Notes under the pieces: generated by a model
What the model saw: only the letters and a program-made list of their open reading frames with translations
What the model was told of the DNA's origin: nothing
Database searches by the model: none
Shown: in pieces, positions 54,001 through 63,000 of the stretch
How the letters are laid out: the number at the start of each line of letters is the position of its first letter
How positions within the stretch are numbered: position 1 is the first letter of the stretch
Position numbers and translations under genes: made by a program
Origin: Dolomedes plantarius
Lineage: Eukaryota; Arthropoda; Arachnida; Araneae; Dolomedidae
Assembly: GCA_907164885.2 (NCBI GenBank)
Contig: OU015501.1
Location: 24,065,591-24,129,590 of the forward strand
Reading direction: 5' to 3'
Length of the DNA stretch: 64,000 bases

Positions 54001-57000
54001 TTAAAGTGAAAATTATCTTATGTGTTCCGACAAGTTAATGAGGTTTAAAAATAAGCTTGAACTGTGGCAGAAGAGTTACAAAAAGGATCTCTAGAAATGT
54101 TCCAAAGGACTTACAAGTCCATGATTAAAAACAAACAATTAATTCTGGACCTGACTCAACAACATTTTAAGTTTATTGCTAGAAAAATTAAATCACTATT
54201 TTTTCCCAATTAATTTGGAGCAATACAATTGGATAAGAAATCCTTTCCTACCTGATGTCGAAAATTCAATAGAAGTATTATCCCTTCAAATTCAAATTTA
54301 TGGAATTGAGAAACGACAGAATGCTGAAACTCAACTTCAGTGAAATGTCATTGGCTGATTTCTGGATTTCAGTTAAGAAAGAATATCCTCAAATTTCTGA
54401 CAAGGCCATAGCAATTTTGCTCCCTTTTTCTATGACATACTTATACAGACAATTTTTCGATTCTGGTTCTAATTAAAAATGACAAACGATCATGTTTAAA
54501 GGGTCTTGACCATGAACATCAGGTAGCACTTTTAAATATAGAGTCAAATATAAAACGTATACATTCATCAAACAAACTCAAATATCTTGTTAATAAATTA
54601 ACTCTGATTAATTAGGCTTAAGTAAAGACCAACAAACAAATTTTAATATTAAATTTTTAAGGGAAAAGTTTATTACTTGCAATCTATAACTTTATATTTT
54701 TGTTCTCATGTTGGTGTAAAATTCAAAATGATTTATATAAAACTTAAATAATTGTAATTATCTAGATACATAAAGCTAGTTTGTGTTTTTTATCTAATAA
54801 AAGCATATACATATTTTTGTAATTTATGCATTTGCCAGTTTTTTTTTGTTGTGTGTTGTGGAATTATTGAAAAAAACGTTATTGTGCCATGAAAGATAAA
54901 AGTTTATGGAGCTCTGCTTTAAAGGAATGTGCACATAGTCATCTTCTTTTAAATATATACAGCATATAAAACCATCAAAAATGTGGCACTCCTCAGGTCT
55001 GAAGGTTGCCGGATTTTTAATGTCAAACTGTACTAGGAATTTCAAATTATAAAATTCTCTATCATCATTTCCAAATATTTTGTGAAAAAATGTGCCAGAT
55101 AAAACTTTGAAGATATGAGGTTAAGAAAATTGAAGAATTTCACAAAAAATATATTTATAAATGTAAAATATTCTTAAATGAAATGAAATAACTAAATAAC
55201 CTTAAAACTGTGCAAGTTAGAGTCTAAGAGATACTCATGCTCCCATACAGGAAAAATGAAAGATCTTGCACTATTACTGCAAGTTAACTGAGCATAAACA
55301 CTATAATAAGGGCTGAATTTAGATATAGATTACCATATCAACTGTTGTTCAAAATATTTACTAATATCTGTATAAGTTAAAGTTTTTTAACAGTAACTGC
55401 CTTACATTAAATATAAATTCAATTTTCAGATATGTAGGAAATATTTATGCCCTAATACCCAACTCTAAAATACTTTAAAAAAGACTTCAATCAATCGTAA
55501 GTACTGTTTTGTGTTATTGTTATTACTTACATACAGAAATAAACAGTATGGTAAATTGTGAGATGAAATATATGCATTATAGTTAGAAATATAAATGGGT
55601 AGATCAGCAGCAAGATAAAAACTTATCTATTGTAGCTTTTAACAGCAAAGAATAAAAATAGTAGCAAGGGAAAAACAAAACATTTATAATCAGTTGATTG
55701 AATAATTTTTACTGCAACAAATGACAAAAAATGTATATGTAGGGTTAAAAGTTAAAACTACATAGAAAAAAAAACTTGAAAAAATATACACAGAAAAATT
55801 TGAAATAGTAAATTTGAAATATTCAACAAACCTGCAGAGATGATACAATGATATGTCCATCCTTCAAATGAGCATAATTCTCTGTTCTATCTACAGTATC
55901 AACTGAACTTAGAATAAGAGGTGATAGTAACAACTGCAAAACAGTCTCTTCATATGTTTTATGCATTTCAAAAGCAAGGCGTTCTAAGTATAAACTGGGA
56001 CACGGAGGATCACTTTCATTAGAGCACTGAAAATTTTTAAAAAGGCAATCAATAAAGAAAATTAAAGTTCAGCTTCAACACAGATTCAAAGTGAACTCTG
56101 AAAACAGTTTGTATTTTTTATATAATTTATAAAGATAAGAGTAAGTAATATGAAACAGGCAATCAAGCTGCACATAATATGCTTACATTTCATAGTTATA
56201 AAATTTTCATTCATAATACATACAAGTAAAACTGCTTTTTTATGACAAATAACATGTAGAACCTTTCAATAATATTCTAACATAAAGTTCAAATTCGAAA
56301 ACCAATATTTTTAATAAGCATATTTCCTTCCAGTACAGTAGATCGTAAAAATTTACAAGCTGATGAGAAAGGCTAATTTTATCATTTACTCCCTTTAGTA
56401 CATTATATTTCATTATTCCTTAAGCAACTCATTAGTAGAAAGAGCTAAGCATATGAGATAATTTAATTATACAATATTTACTACAGAGAAGACAGATTTG
56501 CAAGTTAATAAATATGTATCATGAAATAAAATGTAGATCAGATATAACAACTTTTAAGCTAACAATAAATCAGTTCACATGAGTATTTGAAGGTGATTGT
56601 TCAGAAACCATATGTAATAAAATTTGTTTCTGAAAGATAGGGCATGTATAGGCCTGACTCTAACAAAAAAACTGACACAACATTAACTTTCCATTAAAAC
56701 AAGCAAGATTTTTACTAATCACAAAAACTACTGATATGGTTATTGTAATATTATTTATATTATTATAGTTAATATTTAATGTATAAGAAATGATCCACAA
56801 CACTGATTTTGTAGCAGAATTTGATGAGATTTACAAAGTTTATTCTGCAGTTAGAGTTGAATAAAAATAAAAAGGCTCCAAATTATAATTCTAAAAGAAT
56901 GTGAAAAATCCTACTTTGATACATTTTATATAAAATAAAAAAATATTGATCTCACAAACCTTTTACAGACAGTTTTCACTTAATATTACACATGTAAAGC

Positions 57001-60000
57001 ATAAATGTGAAAAGAATTTTTTAATTTCTTTCTCATATTTATATATATATCATAAACAGATCTTTAAAGGTTATGAATTTAAAACATTAAAACTACATAT
57101 ATGGTGGAGAAATATGTACCTTCATTATGTGACCTTGAATATCATGCATCGTAACAGAAACAGTAACCTCTAAAGGCCGATACGCCCGAGGATCAAACTC
57201 CTTGTTTTCATAGTCTTTGTTACTTAACTTCACATCAGCAGCAGTAATAACAGGAGCATTAAATTCGAAGAATTTTTGGTGTTCACCAAAATAGTTTTCC
57301 TAAAATACAAAATGTCTTACATTTCCAATAATCATTTTATAAGCCTTTGCACATATATAAAAACAAACAATACAAAACCATACATTTCAATTATATTCAC
57401 TTATAATCAAATATTTATTTGACAGCTATGCTTCACAAAAACCGACTGACACAAGAAAAAGCTATGCATATGAGAAAACATCAAATGTTTCATCCAGAAG
57501 TTAAAACATCAAATGTAAAATTCAAATGAAGTAAAATTCAAAAGTATAATGTAGGTTAATCTTATTGACAAGTTGGAAAGTATAGATCATGAACATTAAT
57601 CATAACAATTATTTGTCTCTAATAAAAATTAACAGAGTTTACAAGAGTATTTTGAGATCCATCAGTAACAATATGCCACAGATATTGTTTCTGAAAAGAA
57701 AGGCATATTTTATCCCAACTCTTTGCAAAAATTAAACAAATTATTCTTATTACTAACTTTTCTACTACTTTCAAATTTATAATGTCCACACTGACTTCTT
57801 TCTTTAATTTTGTCACAAAAGAAATGAAAATGAACATGTAATGTCTAATGACACAAAACATTTATTCAGTTTGTAAACTTATTTAAATTATTACATACCT
57901 AAAAGTATAAAAAAAACTACAACTTATCTAAAGGTAGAGGAGTAAATCAAAATTTCCCTCTTCAACATCATCTAACAAACCTGTTCTAGTTTATCAAACT
58001 GTACAAGTTTATCCATACCATTACACAATTCAAATCAGCCAAGAAGGTGCCTACATACTAATAAATAAGATTTCTTTAACTGAAACTGGGCTTCTTGCAG
58101 TAAAATAAAATTAAGATAAAGAGCTGACAAATTTTAGAAACATGGGAATACCTCAAATAAAACTTACATGAATATCCCAGGCTTTATGCAAATTTCCTAC
58201 TAATAGGCAATATCCTAACAGTTAAATTTAAATAAAGCAGGATGAAAGCGTTTTCATCAAAAATCCACACAGTGGCAAGAGAATTCATTGTAATTTATGG
58301 AACACTGAAGCATCAGTAGCAAGAACAATGCAAACTATCAAAGAAAACTATTGAATCTTAAGAGGCAATGTTTAATAGTAAACAGAATATGCAAAGCAGA
58401 GAAATTTTTATAACCTCACAAAATAATTTGAGAAAAAATATCTGAAATAATATCCCCTTGCAGAAAAATATTTGAAATAATGTTCCTTTTAGTATAGTAA
58501 TTCCTTGTGCCAAAAGGAATAATTATTCTAAAATGCTTTCTTTAAAACTTTAGAAATATTTTAAAACACAGAATTGAATCAGGACATCTTTGCCAAGAGT
58601 TGAAATTCATAAAAGAATTCAGATAAAAAATGTCTATTTTATATTTATTGAAAGTTGATTGATAACTCTTCTAAATCTAACACATGTTCAGAGTACATAT
58701 TTTATTATTTTCTTAACTTATATGGTGGTAGAAAGAATTATAATGAATATTTAACACCCTTAGTAAATATTTAACAGAGAATATTATAATACATAAATTC
58801 AATTTCTTATACCTATCTCAAAAAGCTTTCACATAAAAAAAGATGTAATAAAATAATTACTTGTAATAAAATAATTACTTTTAAATTTATCAAGTTGCGG
58901 AGTAAAGATCCATACAACTTAATAACAGATGGTCCAATTTCTAATTCAAGATGAACAATATCAGGTGCCAATGACAATGGATCAAATTCCTGCTTTGGAC
59001 TGAATATTTTCTTTCTTGTATTTTGAAACCCATTTGGTCTTATTGGAGATAAAAGAATTTCTTCCTTTTCTGGAGTTGTAATATCTAGATCTAAGTTTGA
59101 ATTGATGAAAGGTGGTGTTGGATGATAAACATATACAATACTCAGGGCAACAATGGGGACAGACCAGCAGTCTACCCAATCAGAACTGAAAAATAGAGAT
59201 ACATACTTAATGTTATCCTAACAGATTACATTATGCATGCATATCATATACATAAGGATATTAAAACAAAACACATAAGGAAATGCAATCCATTTTTTTC
59301 AAAATTGCACATTCATTTTTTTCAATTTGTTACATAAAGGGTGAAAGAATACTATTTTTGACAAACTCAGATATAAGTACACGAGAACAAGTCATTAAAA
59401 GCATTTCAATAGGTTTACAATGGTCATAATACAAAAGACAAAATTTTTTTCTTAAATGTTTCTTCATTTATATTGGAAACATTTGCAACCCATATGATAG
59501 ATGAGACAGTTATAACCCTTAACAGGAAAAATAGTGAAATTTTTATTACAAAACAATTGCAATCAAACGGAACAGACAAAAGATAAGAATATTACTTTTT
59601 TGCTTATCAGTACAGAAAAACTATTCCTGTTTAAAAAAAACCTCTACTCAGCATTATATCATGAAATTCTAAAGTGATCACAACTAAACAAAAATACTGT
59701 CATGTAGCAGATTTATATCTAGATAAATTCAGAACACCTAATTATTGAAAAATATGTACAAAATGACAAAACATACTGTATTGCAGCATTCCTGGGAATA
59801 AAAGTATCAAAATGATACTACTTTTACAGTATATAAAAAATACAAAAAAATGAAGAGAAAATCAAAACTATATACTTAATAAGCATTTATCACAAAATAT
59901 TATAATGAAAAATAAATATTTTTTTAAAAGCACTTGTATTTTGAATGTATTTTGTCTGGATTTCTAATTCACCATGAAAATTTAGCAAATAGTTCTAACA

Positions 60001-63000
60001 CAGAAAATGCTGATTTTTTTTTTTTTAACCTTTCACTGTAAAAAATACTTTGAATGATTCATGATTAGCATAAGTATAATATTCTTGTAAATTGACAACA
60101 GTTTAAAGAAAATATATAATACAAACATTTTTATAATGCATTTACTTATTGCATTAAAAATTTATAAATAAATATGTAATTACAGTAAAAAAAAAAAGGA
60201 ATATGAAAACAAATTTAGAATTCTTTAAAATGAATCATTTCTGATTTTAAAGTGTTTCCTATTAACATACTGATATACAAAAAGTTTACAATGCATTTAT
60301 CAAAAAATTCATATGAAAGAGGTTAAACTATTTATTTTGAAAACAATTTAATGAAAAGCATTCAAAATAGACAGACAAAGAGATAAAATTTGCAATTGAA
60401 TAATTTAACATGATTTGAAAACTTCTACTTTTTTAAAATTTTTTTTAAAGCTTACATCACAAATAAAATAAAAAAATAAATACCTAGCCTTTGCCATATT
60501 TCTCCACTTTTTAGGATTACTCTGTACTATGGGAGATCCATCTCTAGATGTTAACTTAGAGCATTTTTCAAGCATGAATATTAAGTCTCTGTTTGAATTC
60601 ATTTCAGGAAGATACATACACATATCAACACTTTCCCCCTATAAATTAAAAAAAATCCTTCCTTTAAAGTTATAAAATTAATAAACAGAATGCATATTTA
60701 ATACAATAAAGTTAATAAATATTTAACAATACCATTTTTGACCCTGACTCCTGAGCTTTAGACCCCAAAACTTACCATAATAATAAAATTAAGGATTTGG
60801 TCACTTTGAATTACATTACATTCAGAAAATTTTTCAACACAAAATTATAATACTATATAAAACTCTTTGAAAAACCCTAATTGCATAGACAAAAAATTTC
60901 ACTCATTCAAATTACAGGTTGACCAATAATTTTTTTAAATCCTTCCTTTGAAGTAATAAAATAAATAAACAGAATTCCCTCTATGCAAAAGTAGAGAACT
61001 GCTAGACAATTTTTACAAGCCAAAACAAAACAAAGTAAAGAAGCCATTAACTTAATTTATATAGAAAATAGTTTTTAACATTTCCTGATGAAAAAAAATT
61101 TACCAATCAAATCAATTAATGCAAATGTTATAAAATATTAAAAATATCAGTTATTATATTCATTGCTTAAATCACACATAAAATTAAGAACCTTCATATA
61201 AAACATCACTCAAATATTTAGCATATGTACCTGAATCCAGAATTTCAGAGCCACTGTAGATGGCAAGAACTCGTTAAAAGGCAAATCAAATGACAATTCA
61301 AACTGCTCCCCTGATAATGCTAGATAAGCTATTAAAAAAAAGCAACTTAATATCACTATATATATATATATATTTATATATATAATGAAGTTCAGAAAAA
61401 GTTCTTTATTATTTAAATTAAAATGAATAAGTTTTTATAAATCTCACAACTTAATTACAAACATCATGAATATTAAAAGGGCTTACAGGCTAGAAAGGCA
61501 AAAAACAGCATTTCGGGCGATATTAATAATGCTTAAACTACCCAGGTCATTTTTAAATAGTATTTAGCCATTTGAAATTTTATAAAATCCTATTCAGATT
61601 TGATTTTTGTTATACGTATTGACAACAATAGTCACAGAATATGAAAATTATAGAAAAATTAACTCAATATGGTTAAAGAAAAAAATAAACTTACTGTTCT
61701 CTTGATGCTGGGAAGAGCAATCAATCCAGTTATACTCATTTGCAATTGTTATCAGTTCAAATTCTTTCAAAATTAAACTGAAGTGCCAGGTGTATGGTAC
61801 AAAATGGAGAATATCAGGTCGAGACTTACAAGCCCAATCTTCCATTAGAGCTTGAAGAAAAAAGAAAAAATTCTTCACAACATAAAAAAAATAAAATTAC
61901 ACAGAATTTACAACTAAATTTCAGAACTATTTTACCATCCATCATCATTATCCCTTTCTTTCACATTTAAAAGAAATAAAAATTATTCCCTACTATCAAA
62001 AATTAATGAACTTTGCATATGAACATACGAATAAATATACAATATGAAAGACATAACTTGGGTTGGCAATAATAATAGTAGCCAAACTTAATAAATTCAA
62101 TAAAAAAATTAAGACTTTTAAATACTAACAATTATCTATTTAAAAAATCTATATCACACAACAACTTCAACAAAAAACAAAGAATCAATAATTATTCAAC
62201 ATACATTAGAATCAATATATCCTAAAAATGGAAACTTGGAGAAGACAATTTTTTTCAAACAGAGAGATGAATATAATCAATAATATCCTTATAATTATTT
62301 TCAGGGGGGAAAAACTTCATTTAACTTGTCAATATAAAAAACAGAAGGTGTTTTTACATAAAACAAAAGAAGGTATAAATCCATAATTACAAATTGATCA
62401 AAATTTTCAAATGAACCAACTTGCATTAAAAGCACAACAGAGCTAAGTTAGTAAAATATAAATAATATCATAAGAATTTAATTTTAAAAAGAGGTCTCTC
62501 AGCTCTGACATAATCCGACATTTTGTGGGTTGTACTACACTGATTCAGTCATTAAAATAGTAAGGGGAAAAATATTAAAGAACAGCAAAAATTAAATGAA
62601 ATTATTTGCTTTACACAATGAATTAAATTTCCATCAAATAAGGTATAGAATAAAAATTAAGTACTATCATGTAGTATAGATATCTTGATTTCTATCAACT
62701 ATTATGTCTTTGAATTCATACACACAATTCACAAACATATATTCATTTTAACTGGCAAGCAAAAAGTATAAAAATAACATAAGTACAATGTGTACACACT
62801 CACATATGTGTGTGTGTGCATGCATGTATAATGAATACATGATTCTGCTTCCTTTCAATAAAAGAATATGAATATTATTTCAAAGCACACTACAGAAATA
62901 CTGTTTTTGTATTCGATGAATCAAATTTTCAAATACTTCCTTACCTTTTCCTAAAAATTACTTTTCCTAAAAGTAATTTTTAGCAATACTTCTAACAAAG

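Larger units (their letters stand above)
36703..54916 (+). mobile_element. hAT transposon (Buster/ZBED5-like), decayed and interrupted
   Basis: The left end CAGTGCTCCGCAACTGCCG is partly mirrored at the right end (CAGAGCTCCATAAAC on the minus strand). The element is flanked by CTTTAAAA (36695-36702) and CTTTAAAG (54917-54924), an 8-bp duplication with one mismatch. Without later insertions and duplication it is about 3.48 kb, a normal size for an autonomous hAT. It carries a transposase pseudogene at about 38030-39707, with its continuation at 54445-54605. About 1.3 kb of noncoding DNA separates the left end from the transposase. Confidence 0.85.
36403..55831 (-). other. BLTP1 intron 7, 19.4 kb, holding a three-level transposon nest
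   Basis: Almost the whole intron is the hAT transposon 36703-54916 and what was inserted into it. The leftover host intron is only about 1.2 kb: 36403-36694 and 54925-55831. These flanks are AT-rich with no gene seen. Confidence 0.88.

Noticed and set aside
39257..54444. The 451-bp repeat as LTRs of a larger element
   Set aside because: The repeat is hAT transposase sequence, lies outside the gypsy LTRs, and lacks LTR ends, primer site and polypurine tract.
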